64,000 nucleotides of DNA from Chryseobacterium sp. BGARF1 (GCF_001677955.1 NZ_LELA01000002.1:1-64000); one strand, 5' to 3'; shown: positions 1 through 8,597, numbered from the stretch's first letter. Translations and numbers: made by a program. Notes: generated by a model not told the origin, from the letters alone.

Positions 1-7
1 TAAATTT

Positions 8-173
8 AAACGCAAAGCGCGCAAAGTTTAATTTTTAAAATATTGAAAACATTTCCGTTCGCAAAGGCACTTCGTTCAGCAAATGATAGCAGATTATCGT
101 AGCTGAGTGAAACGCCTTTGCGAACGAAAAATATGTAGTAGAATATCAAAAAATCTTTGCGCTCTTTGCGTTT
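8..173. repeat. Nested palindromic intergenic repeat
   Basis: Outer arms at 8-26 and 155-173 are inverted copies differing at one base (core CGCAAAG). Inside them a second pair at 56-80 and 102-126 pairs perfectly over 13 bases and loosely over 12 more. Transcribed, this would fold into one long interrupted hairpin. It is non-coding, and CGCAAAG-rich repeats of this kind are common between genes in Chryseobacterium and Flavobacterium. It may end the preceding gene's transcript, which lies outside the window. Confidence 0.7.
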
Positions 174-194
174 ATAAATAATAATTAATAAAAT

Positions 195-2645
195 TTGAGC
201 AACTTCGAAAATACCAACGGCTTTAAGATCATTCAAAACTGGATGATGGAAAAATCGATTTCTCCATTCAAATTTCAAATAGATACTTGGAAAAAATTCG
301 GAAATGGTTACAGCGGAATGGTCGTTGCACCTACAGGTTTTGGGAAAACCTATTCCGTTTTTTTAGCTTTAATTTCTGATTTTCTAAATCATCCTGAAAA
401 ATATAAGAAAGGATTAAAAATGATCTGGATCACACCGCTTCGATCTCTTTCAAAAGATATTGCGAAAGCAATGCAGGAAGCTATTGACGAAATTGGTTTA
501 GATTGGCTGGTTGGGGTAAGAAACGGCGATACAGACCCAAAAGTACGACAGAAACAGGTCAAAAATATGCCGGAAATTTTAGTGGCAACACCTGAAAGCT
601 TACATCTGCTTCTCGGACAAAAAGATCATCAGAGATTCTTCCAAAACCTGCAAAGTATTGTTATCGATGAATGGCACGAATTATTGGGCTCGAAACGTGG
701 AGTAATTGTTGAATTAGGGATCTCTCAATTGAGGAAATACGTTCCGAAATTAAAAATTTGGGGGATCACTGCGACAATTGGAAATCTTGATGAAGCAATG
801 GAAGTGTTGATCCCTTACGATATAAAGAAAACAAAGATCACTGCTAAACAGCATAAAAAGATCGATATTATTTCGGTTTTTCCAGATGAAGTAGAGATTT
901 TGCCGTGGGCAGGACATCTCGGTCATAAATTGGCAGATAAAGTGGTTCCGATTATTTTAGGATCTAAATCGACAATTGTTTTTACCAATACAAGGAGTCA
1001 GAGTGAGATGTGGTATCAATTATTGCTCGATGCTTATCCAGATTTTGCCGGACAAATAGCTATTCATCACAGCTCGATCGATGCACATTTGCGAATTTGG
1101 ATTGAAGAAAATTTAAGTTCAGGAAAATTAAAAGCAGTTGTTTCTACCTCATCTTTAGATCTAGGGATTGATTTTAAACCTGTTGATACTGTAATACAAA
1201 TCGGTTCTGCGAAAGGTGTTGCAAGGTTTCTGCAACGCGCTGGACGAAGCGGTCACTCCCCTTTCGAAACGTCAAAAATTTATTGTGTTCCTACGCATTC
1301 TTTAGAATTGATAGAAGTTTCCGCTTTGAAAGAAGCCGTTAAACAAAATGTAATTGAACCTCGTGAACCGCAGGTTTTATGCTTTGATGTTTTGGTTCAG
1401 TTTCTAATGACTTTAGCAATTGGTGACGGATTTTTTCCTGAAGAAACATACGAAAGAATCAAACAGGTTTATACTTTTCAGGAAATAAGAGACGAAGAAT
1501 GGAAAGAGATCATCGATTTTCTCACGATTGGCGGAAGTGCGCTGAAAAACTATGAAGAATATCATAAAGTTGTGGTAATGGAAGATGGTTTGCATAAAGT
1601 CATTTTAAGAAAAATTGCAATGCTTCACAGGATGAATATGGGTGCGATTGTAAGTGATGCCATGCTGAAAGTGAAATTTATCTCCGGCGGATATATCGGA
1701 ATGGTTGAAGAATATTTTATTTCAAGGCTGAAAAAAGAAGAAAAATTTATTTTGGCTGGAAGAGTTCTGGAAGTGGCGATGGTAAAAGATATGACGGTCT
1801 TTGTGCGTGCTTCTAAAGGAAAAGCAATGGCTCCAAGTTATCTGGGCGGAAGATTACCTTTAAGTTCAAATTTAGGCCGTTTTCTAAGAGAAAAATTATC
1901 CGGAGCATTAAATCCGAAAGCTACAGAAAAAGAACTTAAATTTTTACATCCCTTATTGATCGATCAGGAAGAGCGGTCGCACATTCCGAAAGAAGATGAA
2001 TTTTTGGTGGAAATGATTAAAAACCGAGAAGGTTATCATTTGTTTATGTACCCTTTTGAAGGTCGTTTGGTTCACGAAGTGATGGCTGCTTTAATTGCTT
2101 ACAGGATTTCAAAATTAGCTCCGATTTCCTTTTCTATGGCAATGAATGATTATGGTTTTGAATTATTTAGCGATAAAGAAATTCCTGTAAATGAAGAGGG
2201 TCTGGAGAAAATCTTAACCCGGGATAATCTGATGACTGATGTAATTTCTAGCATTAATTCGGCTGAAATGGCAAGAAGGAAATTCAGGGATATTGCAGTA
2301 ATTTCGGGAATGGTTGTACAGAATTTTCCGGGACAGCAACGGTCGAATAAAGCTTTACAAAGCTCGGCAGGATTAATTTTTAAAGTATTGGAGGATCATA
2401 ATCCGAATCATTTTCTTGTGAGACAAGCCTATACCGAAGTTTTCAATATGCAATTGCAGGAACAACGTTTGGTAGAAGCTTTTAAACGGATTGAAAGATC
2501 TAAGCTTATTTTAAAATATTCCAATAAATTTACGCCTTTGAGTTTCCCGATAAAAGTAGATAGTTTACGACAAACTTTAACAAGTGAAAGCTTGGATGCG
2601 AGAATTCAGAAGCTGATCAAACAATCGGGAAGAAATATAAAATGA
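195..2645 (+). CDS. Ligase-associated DNA damage response DEXH-box helicase (Lhr-like)
   Basis: A superfamily 2 helicase of 816 residues. Motif I (APTGFGKT) is at residues 45-52 and the Walker B variant DEWH at 158-161. A SAT-like ITATIG follows, then a second RecA lobe with QRAGRSGH near residue 350, and the long C-terminal region typical of Lhr-type helicases. In this family the gene sits with an ATP-dependent DNA ligase, an exonuclease and the PdeM nuclease as a DNA-repair cassette, and pdeM follows here after a 148-bp gap. The chosen start is TTG: it keeps the conserved N-terminal Q-motif region (PFKFQIDTW), most of which would still be present from the ATG at 243. The start is therefore uncertain by 16 codons. 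Confidence 0.9.
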   Translation: MSNFENTNGFKIIQNWMMEKSISPFKFQIDTWKKFGNGYSGMVVAPTGFGKTYSVFLALISDFLNHPEKYKKGLKMIWITPLRSLSKDIAKAMQEAIDEIGLDWLVGVRNGDTDPKVRQKQVKNMPEILVATPESLHLLLGQKDHQRFFQNLQSIVIDEWHELLGSKRGVIVELGISQLRKYVPKLKIWGITATIGNLDEAMEVLIPYDIKKTKITAKQHKKIDIISVFPDEVEILPWAGHLGHKLADKVVPIILGSKSTIVFTNTRSQSEMWYQLLLDAYPDFAGQIAIHHSSIDAHLRIWIEENLSSGKLKAVVSTSSLDLGIDFKPVDTVIQIGSAKGVARFLQRAGRSGHSPFETSKIYCVPTHSLELIEVSALKEAVKQNVIEPREPQVLCFDVLVQFLMTLAIGDGFFPEETYERIKQVYTFQEIRDEEWKEIIDFLTIGGSALKNYEEYHKVVVMEDGLHKVILRKIAMLHRMNMGAIVSDAMLKVKFISGGYIGMVEEYFISRLKKEEKFILAGRVLEVAMVKDMTVFVRASKGKAMAPSYLGGRLPLSSNLGRFLREKLSGALNPKATEKELKFLHPLLIDQEERSHIPKEDEFLVEMIKNREGYHLFMYPFEGRLVHEVMAALIAYRISKLAPISFSMAMNDYGFELFSDKEIPVNEEGLEKILTRDNLMTDVISSINSAEMARRKFRDIAVISGMVVQNFPGQQRSNKALQSSAGLIFKVLEDHNPNHFLVRQAYTEVFNMQLQEQRLVEAFKRIERSKLILKYSNKFTPLSFPIKVDSLRQTLTSESLDARIQKLIKQSGRNIK

Positions 2646-2655
2646 TCTTTAATTT

Positions 2656-2772
2656 ATTTGGGCAGCTTATCCGCCCTCCGTTCCCGCTTTTTTGTTTCGC
2701 TTTGCTGCACAAAAAGAGCTTCACTCAGGTCGGGCTGCGAAGTTTGTTATCAAACAAAATGGGTCAATAGAA
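2656..2772. repeat. Dispersed intergenic repeat (GGCAGC...CCGCCCTCCGTTCC type)
   Basis: The gap between the helicase and pdeM carries a relatively G+C-rich segment starting GGCAGCTTATCCGCCCTCCG and ending near GGGTCAATAG. A diverged copy of the left part (GGCAGCAATTTCCGCCCTCT) lies at 28656-28675. The unit has no plausible reading frame and resembles short dispersed repeats seen between Chryseobacterium genes. Confidence 0.55.
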
Positions 2773-2793
2773 ACATAATTTAACCCTTTCAAA

Positions 2794-3438
2794 ATGAAAA
2801 TAGCAACTAAAAATATAAATATTCAAAACCAAACTTTTACTTTGACCAATCAGCGTGCTCTGTTTTGGGAAAAAGAAAAAGCATTGATTTTTTCGGATTT
2901 GCATGTAGGTAAAACGGCACATTTCCGTAAAAACGGAATTGCTTTGGCCAACCAGATCATGAAAAATGATTTGGAAAGATTATCAATTTTAATTGAGTAT
3001 TTTCAGCCCGATAAATTTATTATTGTCGGTGATTTATTGCATGCAGGAGATAATTCTGATGTTGATCAGTTTTGTGAGTGGAAAGATCAACATCCAAACA
3101 TTAAATTCTGTTTGATAGAAGGTAATCACGACAGAATTTCAAAAACTTTAGATAAAAAATTGTGTTTAAATTCAAGATCTAATTTTTTAGAAATTGATAA
3201 AATTTCTTTTGTTCACGATTTCGATAAAAATAGAAATGAATTTCAGATTACAGGTCATATTCATCCGGGTTTTGTTATCAATTCTATGGTTAAAAAAATA
3301 AAACTTCCCTGTTTTGTAATTACAGAAGATCAATTATTGCTTCCGGCTTTCAGCGAATTTACAGGATTAGATACAAAAAATCTCCCTAAAAAAGGAAGAT
3401 TTTATGTTTTTACAGATTCAGAGATCTATGAGATATAA
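2794..3438 (+). CDS. pdeM: Ligase-associated DNA damage response endonuclease PdeM
   Basis: A calcineurin-like metallophosphoesterase of 214 residues. Metal-binding motifs in order are SDLH (34-37), GDLLH (79-83), GNHD (110-113) and GHIHPG (154-159). The stretch SDLHVGKTAHFRKNGI is diagnostic of the PdeM subfamily, which travels with the ligase-associated helicase encoded just upstream. Proposed activity is nucleolytic DNA end processing in a repair pathway separate from the main ligase. There is no signal peptide, so it acts in the cytoplasm. The ligase and exonuclease partners are not in this window. The gene ends 3 bp from a convergent gene. Confidence 0.92.
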   Translation: MKIATKNINIQNQTFTLTNQRALFWEKEKALIFSDLHVGKTAHFRKNGIALANQIMKNDLERLSILIEYFQPDKFIIVGDLLHAGDNSDVDQFCEWKDQHPNIKFCLIEGNHDRISKTLDKKLCLNSRSNFLEIDKISFVHDFDKNRNEFQITGHIHPGFVINSMVKKIKLPCFVITEDQLLLPAFSEFTGLDTKNLPKKGRFYVFTDSEIYEI

Positions 3439-3441
3439 TAT

Positions 3442-3792
3442 TTACAATTGATCAAACCATTTATAAATATCAGTATCGGAAGATATTGTAAGCTTTTTTC
3501 TTAATCTGTTTTTTCTATTCTGAATGGCTTTTGGTGTTACAAAGGTATAAATGGCGATTTCTTTTGTACTCAATCTCAACTTGAGATAAATACAAAAAAT
3601 AATTTCTGAATTTTGAAGATTTGCATTAATTGCAGACAAATTTTCAAAAAACTCAGGGTATGCAGATTTAAATTTACTTAAAAGACGTGGCGAATTTTGT
3701 TTTGCAAGTCTAATGATCTCTTCGTCGTCCAAGATTTTTGCGCTGTAGTTTTCTGCGTTAAAGTTTTGTGTAGTTTCTATATTTCTATTCAT
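3442..3792 (-). CDS. Small HTH protein, LuxR/sigma-4-like
   Basis: A 116-residue protein whose C-terminal half (about 60-112) resembles the helix-turn-helix found at the end of flavobacterial TPR-type regulators: LRLSTKEIAIYTFVTPKAIQ followed by NRKNRLRKKL. The N-terminal half is acidic and has no recognised domain. No TPRs or membrane segment are present, so it looks like a stand-alone DNA-binding domain. It ends tail-to-tail with pdeM. Its target is unknown. The HTH assignment is by pattern only. Confidence 0.7.
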   Translation of the reverse strand: MNRNIETTQNFNAENYSAKILDDEEIIRLAKQNSPRLLSKFKSAYPEFFENLSAINANLQNSEIIFCIYLKLRLSTKEIAIYTFVTPKAIQNRKNRLRKKLTISSDTDIYKWFDQL

Positions 3793-4109
3793 AATGTGGC
3801 AGAATTTTTCTCTATCATTATCAAAAACTTCGGGTAAAGGTCTGATTTGATTAACGTTCTTATTATCAGTTTTTTTTATTCTTAATCAAGAATCATCGTT
3901 TTTAAGATTCCAGATTCAAATGTATCAGAATTTTCATATTGCTTTTTATGATTCTAATCAACATTTATATTTTTAAGATAAGTAAAATATTATCTGTTTA
4001 ATATCTAATGTGGTATCTGTGTGGTATGTAAATAATTCACTTTTGCATAAAATTATTCTTTCTTTACACCTCTAAAAATCTGAACATTTGGATGTTTTTT
4101 AACATTTGA
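3793..4109. other. AT-rich divergent intergenic region
   Basis: This 317-bp gap separates the small HTH gene from a Crp/Fnr gene, which are divergent. It holds a direct repeat TGTGGTAT at 4009-4016 and 4020-4027, spaced by one helical turn, about 90 bp before the Crp/Fnr start. A TTTG followed by A+T-rich sequence lies near 4043. No reading frame is convincing. Confidence 0.5.
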
Positions 4110-4736
4110 ATGGGATTTTTAGATAGAATTAATCCCAATAATATGATAAATGAAGAAGAATTATTTTCTTTTGGAGCAGATCTGAAAACTTACGATCCTG
4201 ATGATCTTATATTTTCTGAAGGTGAAGTTCCCTGCTTTTTTTTCCTGATCTCAAAAGGAAAAATTAAATTAAATAATTATAATGAAGAAGGTAAAGAGTT
4301 TATTCAAGGAATATTCTCACGAGGTCAAAGTGTTGGTCTATCGTCACTTTTTACAGAAAAAACATATCCTGTAAATGCGGTTGCAGTAGAAGGGTCTGAA
4401 ATTATAAGATTATCGAAAGCGCAATATTTTCAATTTTTGAAACAGCATCCTGAAAAATATTTTAGAATCATACAGTGTCTTTCTGAGCATATGCATTACA
4501 AGTTTTTGATGATGCAGAGTATGGCTTTTCAAAAACCTGCCCAAAAACTTTTAACTTTGATGACTTATCTTAAAGACCATCACCATGACAAATCAGAAGA
4601 TGCAATACAAATCCTTTTAACCAGACAACAGCTCGCTTCTCTTACCGGATTGAGCGTAGAAACCGTAATCAGAGTAATAAAAAGCATGGAAAAAGAAGGG
4701 ATCTTGAAGATCCAAAACAGAAAGATTTTTTATTAA
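4110..4736 (+). CDS. Crp/Fnr family transcriptional regulator
   Basis: A 208-residue protein with an N-terminal cyclic-nucleotide-binding-type beta barrel (about 25-140) and a C-terminal winged helix whose recognition region reads LTRQQLASLTGLSVETVIRV. The barrel lacks a cluster of cysteines, so an Fnr-type iron-sulfur sensor is not evident, and the effector is unknown. It is clearly paralogous to the gene at 5834-6448: both share the turn VNAxA in the barrel, ETxIRxIKxMEKE in the HTH, and end with RKI(F/Y)Y. It is transcribed alone. Confidence 0.88.
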   Translation: MGFLDRINPNNMINEEELFSFGADLKTYDPDDLIFSEGEVPCFFFLISKGKIKLNNYNEEGKEFIQGIFSRGQSVGLSSLFTEKTYPVNAVAVEGSEIIRLSKAQYFQFLKQHPEKYFRIIQCLSEHMHYKFLMMQSMAFQKPAQKLLTLMTYLKDHHHDKSEDAIQILLTRQQLASLTGLSVETVIRVIKSMEKEGILKIQNRKIFY

Positions 4737-4810
4737 GAGCGTGTTTAAAACTTATTCAATATTTTTATTATAACCTTTTTCTAAATTAAAATAAACTTTG
4801 TTTATTCTTG

Positions 4811-4870
4811 TTTTAACATTAAGAATTTTAGTTATTTAAGCTAATAGGTCTTAATTCCTTAATGTTAAAA
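4811..4870. repeat. Inverted repeat between convergent genes
   Basis: Arms at about 4811-4826 (TTTTAACATTAAGAATT-like) and 4854-4870 are near-perfect inverted copies around a 27-nt loop, in the gap between the Crp/Fnr gene and the convergent cinA-like gene. Its position suits a bidirectional terminator, but both arms are A+T-rich and the stem is weak. Confidence 0.45.
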
Positions 4871-4955
4871 ATAAACTTAATTTTTAAACAGGTTCTAAGT
4901 TTAAAAATATTCTTTATTTGGATTTTGTTTAATCTTAAAATACAAAGATCGTCCT

Positions 4956-5522
4956 TTATTTTAAAATTAAAAGCTTATTGATTTCACTTTTAAAGCAGCC
5001 TAAAATAAATTCGGTATAATATTCCTGCGCTCCCAAAGCCTGTGTTTTCGGGTGAAGTTCTAATTTTTTAGATAAAATGATCTCACCTTTGTAGGCAAAA
5101 GAATAGTATGAAAATATTTTATACGTTGAACTTCTAATTGGGTTGGCGTAGCCTGTAACCGCTATAGACCAGTCGGTTTCGAATAGTTTTGCTACACTGA
5201 GGGCCATGGTTTCCGCAATTTTATCAGAGACACAGTCGCAAAGATCGGCTTCATTTTCATCAACATTTAAAAGTTTAACTTTTTGATCTAAGGTATAAGC
5301 GGTAATTCCGCCTTTATAGAACAATGATGCATTCGGCATTTGGGAAAAAGCGAGCTGAAAAAGCCCTGAAGTTACACTTTCAGCGATAGAAATCGTTTCA
5401 TTGGTTGTAATTAATGATTCGCTGATATAGTTAAGTAAGTTTTGTTGAAATTCCATAAGATTTGGTTTAAGTTGCGAGATATTCCTGTATTTTTCAAGGT
5501 AATGGAGACCATCAGTTTTCAA
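4956..5522 (-). CDS. CinA family protein (nicotinamide-nucleotide amidohydrolase-like)
   Basis: The protein corresponds to the C-terminal amidase domain of CinA, without the N-terminal MoCF-like domain. Recognisable parts are SIAESVTSGLFQLAFSQMP and FYKGGITAYTLDQKVKLLNV, then AVTGYANP. Family members hydrolyse nicotinamide mononucleotide in pyridine-nucleotide salvage. The longest frame starts at 5522, but homologues usually begin at the internal methionine MEFQQN (start at 5456), so the first 22 residues may not be translated. The gene is flanked by two Crp/Fnr regulator genes. Confidence 0.82.
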   Translation of the reverse strand: MKTDGLHYLEKYRNISQLKPNLMEFQQNLLNYISESLITTNETISIAESVTSGLFQLAFSQMPNASLFYKGGITAYTLDQKVKLLNVDENEADLCDCVSDKIAETMALSVAKLFETDWSIAVTGYANPIRSSTYKIFSYYSFAYKGEIILSKKLELHPKTQALGAQEYYTEFILGCFKSEINKLLILK

Positions 5523-5833
5523 GCGCAGGTAAAAACTTTTGTGAATTTATCTACTCTAAAATATTCTGTAAAAAATTACCTCTTCCTCCACAAAAGAGGT
5601 AATAATGAAAGAAGTTATGAATAAAAGACTGTGGTTACTGTTGGAATCTGAGATTAAAAAACTGCAAATTTTAAAATCTTATTCTGTGAAATATGATGTT
5701 TCTGTTTTTCATATGAGGATTAATTTAGGTGGTTGATGTTGGTGTAATTGCTCAATTTTTATTCTATGGTAGAATATTTCAAATTTACTTTGCGCATGAC
5801 CAATTAATTTATGATTTGAGTCATGTCATTTTT
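5523..5833. other. Intergenic region with one possible tiny gene
   Basis: Between the cinA-like gene and the Crp/Fnr gene there is only A+T-rich sequence and one 43-codon frame (5605-5736, plus strand), listed separately. No hairpin terminator is evident. Confidence 0.4.
5605..5736 (+). CDS. Possible small protein of 43 residues
   Basis: An ATG preceded by AGAGGT six bases upstream opens a 43-codon frame with a basic, leucine-rich N-terminus (MKEVMNKRLWLLLESEIKKL). No homologue is recognised and the composition could arise by chance. The Shine-Dalgarno-like sequence is the only positive sign, and that is weak evidence in Bacteroidota. Confidence 0.2.
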   Translation: MKEVMNKRLWLLLESEIKKLQILKSYSVKYDVSVFHMRINLGG

Positions 5834-6448
5834 TTAATAATATATTTTTCTGTCTTCAATCTTCAGCAGATTTTCTTTTTCCATTTTTTTGATGGTCCTA
5901 ATGATCGTCTCTACACGTAGACCTGTAAGATCGGCAATTTGTTGCCTAGTAAGCTTTATATTAAATGCATGCTGATCTTCACAATCCGTATAACTTCTCA
6001 GATAATTAAAAAGACCAAGAATTCTTGCCGCAGGCTGTTGTGAAACCATGTCATGAATCATTTTCATTTTAAAATAAAGGCGATGTGATAAACAGGCATT
6101 CATTTCCAAAGAAACATGAGGATGTTCTTCTACCAGATTAATGAAGTTTTTTCTTGGCAGTATTATAACTGTTGAAGGCTTCAGAGCATAAGCATTCACC
6201 GTATATTTTTTTTCTATGAATAAATGCGCATCCCCAAAGCTCTGCCCATTTCCTAAAATATTATGAATAAATTCTTTTCCATCGTCATTAAAATTGTTCA
6301 CTTTTACAACGCCTTCTATGATTTGATAGTAAAAATTCGGCGAATCTCCTTCTCTGAAAATAAGTTCTTTTTCTTTGTAGATTTTAATTTCAGCATTGTA
6401 AGATCGCAGCAATTGCTCATCAATCTTCATACAGCTTATTGTTTTCAT
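5834..6448 (-). CDS. Crp/Fnr family transcriptional regulator
   Basis: A 204-residue regulator with an N-terminal cyclic-nucleotide-binding barrel (about 20-135) and a C-terminal winged HTH (LTRQQIADLTGLRVETIIRT). It is a close paralogue of the gene at 4110-4736. No iron-sulfur cysteine cluster is visible. Upstream, at 6510-6521, is the interrupted palindrome TGTGT-CA-ACACA, which resembles Crp/Fnr-type half-sites and could be an autoregulatory operator. It is transcribed away from a 618-bp intergenic region. Confidence 0.88.
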   Translation of the reverse strand: MKTISCMKIDEQLLRSYNAEIKIYKEKELIFREGDSPNFYYQIIEGVVKVNNFNDDGKEFIHNILGNGQSFGDAHLFIEKKYTVNAYALKPSTVIILPRKNFINLVEEHPHVSLEMNACLSHRLYFKMKMIHDMVSQQPAARILGLFNYLRSYTDCEDQHAFNIKLTRQQIADLTGLRVETIIRTIKKMEKENLLKIEDRKIYY

Positions 6449-7066
6449 GGCATAAAAATTTTTATCATTTACTACAGTATTTTTTCTATATGTTTTTACT
6501 GTTCAAAATTGTGTCAACACATATTTTATGCCATAATCATGGCTTTAGAGATTTAAAATACAATTTAGGTTTTACTGCATTAAATTTAAAAATAGAGCTT
6601 ATAAGACTCAAATCTAACTTTAAGATGAGCTGTGATGGTAATCTTCACAAAAGATATAAGTAAATATTAGGGAAGTAACAAGGTTTAAATGAGCTATTGC
6701 CTACATTCAAAATAATGTCAACACTTAAATATTTTACTGAATTTCAGTACTTTTTAATAGAGAAATCTTTTCAGAGGTTTTTATGCTGTGAATGATGATA
6801 AGCTTACAAAATCAATAAATGTAATCTATCAAATAAAGCTTAACAATCAAATATACAATAAAGTAATTGGTTTGTTTATGATTTCAATCATAAATTTTAG
6901 TTAATGTTATTTGATTTTTCTTTATAATCTTTATATTTCATCTTTTTTACATGTAAATTAATTTTTTATTACAGATTTTATATTTTTGGTTAGGTTTTTG
7001 AAGAGACCAATAACCGAAGGATTATTGATCCTAAAATACACACCACAATTACAAAATATAATTATT
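6449..7066. other. Long regulatory intergenic region
   Basis: These 618 bp separate two divergent genes. The interrupted palindrome TGTGTCAACACA is at 6510-6521, and the partial copy GTCAACAC recurs at 6717-6724. A flavobacterial promoter-like pair, TTTG (6910-6913) and TATATTTC (6932-6939), spaced by 18, points at the downstream oxidase-like gene. No convincing coding sequence was found on either strand. Confidence 0.5.
6910..6939 (+). promoter_or_regulatory. Probable promoter of the oxidase-like gene
   Basis: TTTG at 6910-6913 and TATATTTC at 6932-6939, spaced by 18 bp, match the flavobacterial consensus TTTG/TAnnTTTG with one mismatch in the last base. It would give a 5' leader of about 120 nt before the ATG at 7067. 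Confidence 0.45.
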
Positions 7067-7573
7067 ATGTCAACAGAAAATTTGAATAACACAGAAGCTG
7101 TAAAAAAAATCAAGGAACTTTCAGAAAGAGCTAAGATCTGTATGTTTTGCACCAACCTTGAAAGTTTGCCTATCAATACCCGACCGATGGGTCTTCAGGA
7201 AACTGATGAAAGCGGAAATCTATGGTTTATCAGCAGTGAAGCCAGCAACAAAAATTTTGAAATAAAAGATGATAAAAGAGTGCAACTTTTATTCATGAAC
7301 AACTCAGATTCAGAATATCTTTCTATATTTGGTGAAGCTGTTATTTATAAAGACAGATCGACCATTGAAGAAAAATGGTCTGCAATGGCAAATGCTTGGT
7401 TTGACGGAAAAGATGATCCGAATGTTTCAATTATCCGTGTAACGCCGAAAGACACTTATTATTGGGATACTAAAGCTGGAAAACTCGTAAGTCTTCTAAG
7501 TTTTGTAGCTGCTGCAGTTACAGGAAATAAAACCGATAATTCAGACGGTGTAGAAGGTAACGCTACTGTTTGA
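7067..7573 (+). CDS. Pyridoxamine 5'-phosphate oxidase family / general stress protein
   Basis: A 168-residue split-barrel flavin-binding-type protein. The segments MFCTNLESLPINTRPMGLQ and LWFISSEASNKNFEIKDDKRVQLLF match the general stress protein 26 subgroup of the PNPOx-like fold, which binds FMN or FAD. The substrate is unknown. An upstream in-frame extension to 6986 exists, but the ATG at 7067 gives the family's usual N-terminus (MSTENLNN...). The gene behind it follows in the same direction and may be cotranscribed. Confidence 0.85.
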   Translation: MSTENLNNTEAVKKIKELSERAKICMFCTNLESLPINTRPMGLQETDESGNLWFISSEASNKNFEIKDDKRVQLLFMNNSDSEYLSIFGEAVIYKDRSTIEEKWSAMANAWFDGKDDPNVSIIRVTPKDTYYWDTKAGKLVSLLSFVAAAVTGNKTDNSDGVEGNATV

Positions 7574-7611
7574 TTTTAATATATTCCTTTACTTTTAAAA
7601 ACTATAAGATC

Positions 7612-7962
7612 ATGATATTCGAAGATGACCCGCACGCTGTTGTAAATGAAAAGAGTAACAAACCTTTGAGTAATTTTGCAATGATTACTCAGGTAATTCA
7701 ATTTACCGGAGATAAGTCTTTTATTTTAAATTCTTTACAAAAAATAAAGAATAATACAATTTGTGAAATCAAAAAGAAGGTAATTGATAAATTTATCCAT
7801 GAATATACGGTGAATTTTACGGGATATGTTGAGAACGACAGTTATCATCTTCATTCTGATGGTTATCAGCTGTCACCTTCTTATGCGAAACAATCTTATG
7901 AAAAAGTTTTACGGGAACAGGAATACCTAAATAGAATAATCACCACACTCAACAATGATTAG
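7612..7962 (+). CDS. Hypothetical protein
   Basis: A 116-residue protein that I do not recognise. It is hydrophilic, with no signal peptide or membrane segment. It begins MIFEDDPHAVVNEK and has a mixed-charge C-terminal half. The frame opens upstream at a TTG at 7570 overlapping the previous stop, but the ATG at 7612 is the more natural start. It lies 38 bp after the oxidase-like gene and ends inside the first arm of a strong terminator hairpin, which suggests the two form a two-gene unit. Confidence 0.65.
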   Translation: MIFEDDPHAVVNEKSNKPLSNFAMITQVIQFTGDKSFILNSLQKIKNNTICEIKKKVIDKFIHEYTVNFTGYVENDSYHLHSDGYQLSPSYAKQSYEKVLREQEYLNRIITTLNND

Positions 7963-7990
7963 TTGTTTGGTGTGGTGATTATATTTTCAT
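7936..7990. terminator. Bidirectional terminator hairpin
   Basis: Arms 7936-7955 and 7963-7982 are inverted copies of 20 bases with two mismatches (core AATCACCACAC), followed by T-rich sequence. The first arm includes the end of the upstream coding region. It separates two convergent transcription units. Confidence 0.8.
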
Positions 7991-8003
7991 CTTAAACTAA
8001 AGA

Positions 8004-8597
8004 TTATTTATCAGTAACAAAATTCTTTTTTGCCAGTTCTTTTCTCACACGGCTTAAGCTTTCAGGAGTAATTCCCAGATAAGAAGCGATCATCCATTGC
8101 GGAACTCTCAGTAAAAGATCTGGATACATTTTGATGAATTTTAAATAGCGTTCTTCCGCTGTTTCTCCCAACAAAGAATTGATTCTATCCTGCAAACTTT
8201 TTACATGTTTCTGAATAATCAAATCATTTTTTTCAATTGTATTGGGGAATTCTTCCAAAAGTTTGCTAAAAAAATCCGGCTGCAAAAATAATACTTCAGA
8301 ATCTTCCACAGCTTCAATATAGTATCGGGATTTTTCATTAAAATAAAGACTGCTTCGGTCACCAATCAGCCAATTTTCAGGAGCAAACTGTATCACGTGC
8401 TCTTTCCCGTTTTTATCGATAGAATACATTCTTAGAAGTCCTTTTTCAACAAAAAAAGTATTTCGACACACTTGGCCTTCTTGTAAAAGCATTTCGTGCT
8501 TCCCTACTTTTTTCATTTCATACTGAATGCTGCATAAATTTACTTTTTCAGCAGGAACTTCAAAAACTTTTGCTAAATATTCGTTTATATTGCTCAT
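8004..8597 (-). CDS. Crp/Fnr family regulator at the end of a bacillithiol-linked operon
   Basis: A 197-residue protein with a cyclic-nucleotide-binding barrel (about 20-130) and a C-terminal HTH (WMIASYLGITPESLSRVRKE). This HTH belongs to the subgroup common in Bacteroidota near redox and stress genes and differs from the two Crp/Fnr proteins at 4110 and 5834. Its start overlaps the stop of the upstream YtxJ-like gene by 4 bp, so it is translationally coupled as the last gene of a five-gene minus-strand operon. I infer that it controls a thiol-stress response. No effector can be read from the sequence. Confidence 0.88.
   Translation of the reverse strand: MSNINEYLAKVFEVPAEKVNLCSIQYEMKKVGKHEMLLQEGQVCRNTFFVEKGLLRMYSIDKNGKEHVIQFAPENWLIGDRSSLYFNEKSRYYIEAVEDSEVLFLQPDFFSKLLEEFPNTIEKNDLIIQKHVKSLQDRINSLLGETAEERYLKFIKMYPDLLLRVPQWMIASYLGITPESLSRVRKELAKKNFVTDK

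Noticed and set aside
6263-6663. Plus-strand frames over the second Crp/Fnr gene and its upstream region
   Set aside because: Phe- and Ile-rich composition, no homologues, and overlap with the real minus-strand gene mark them as chance frames.
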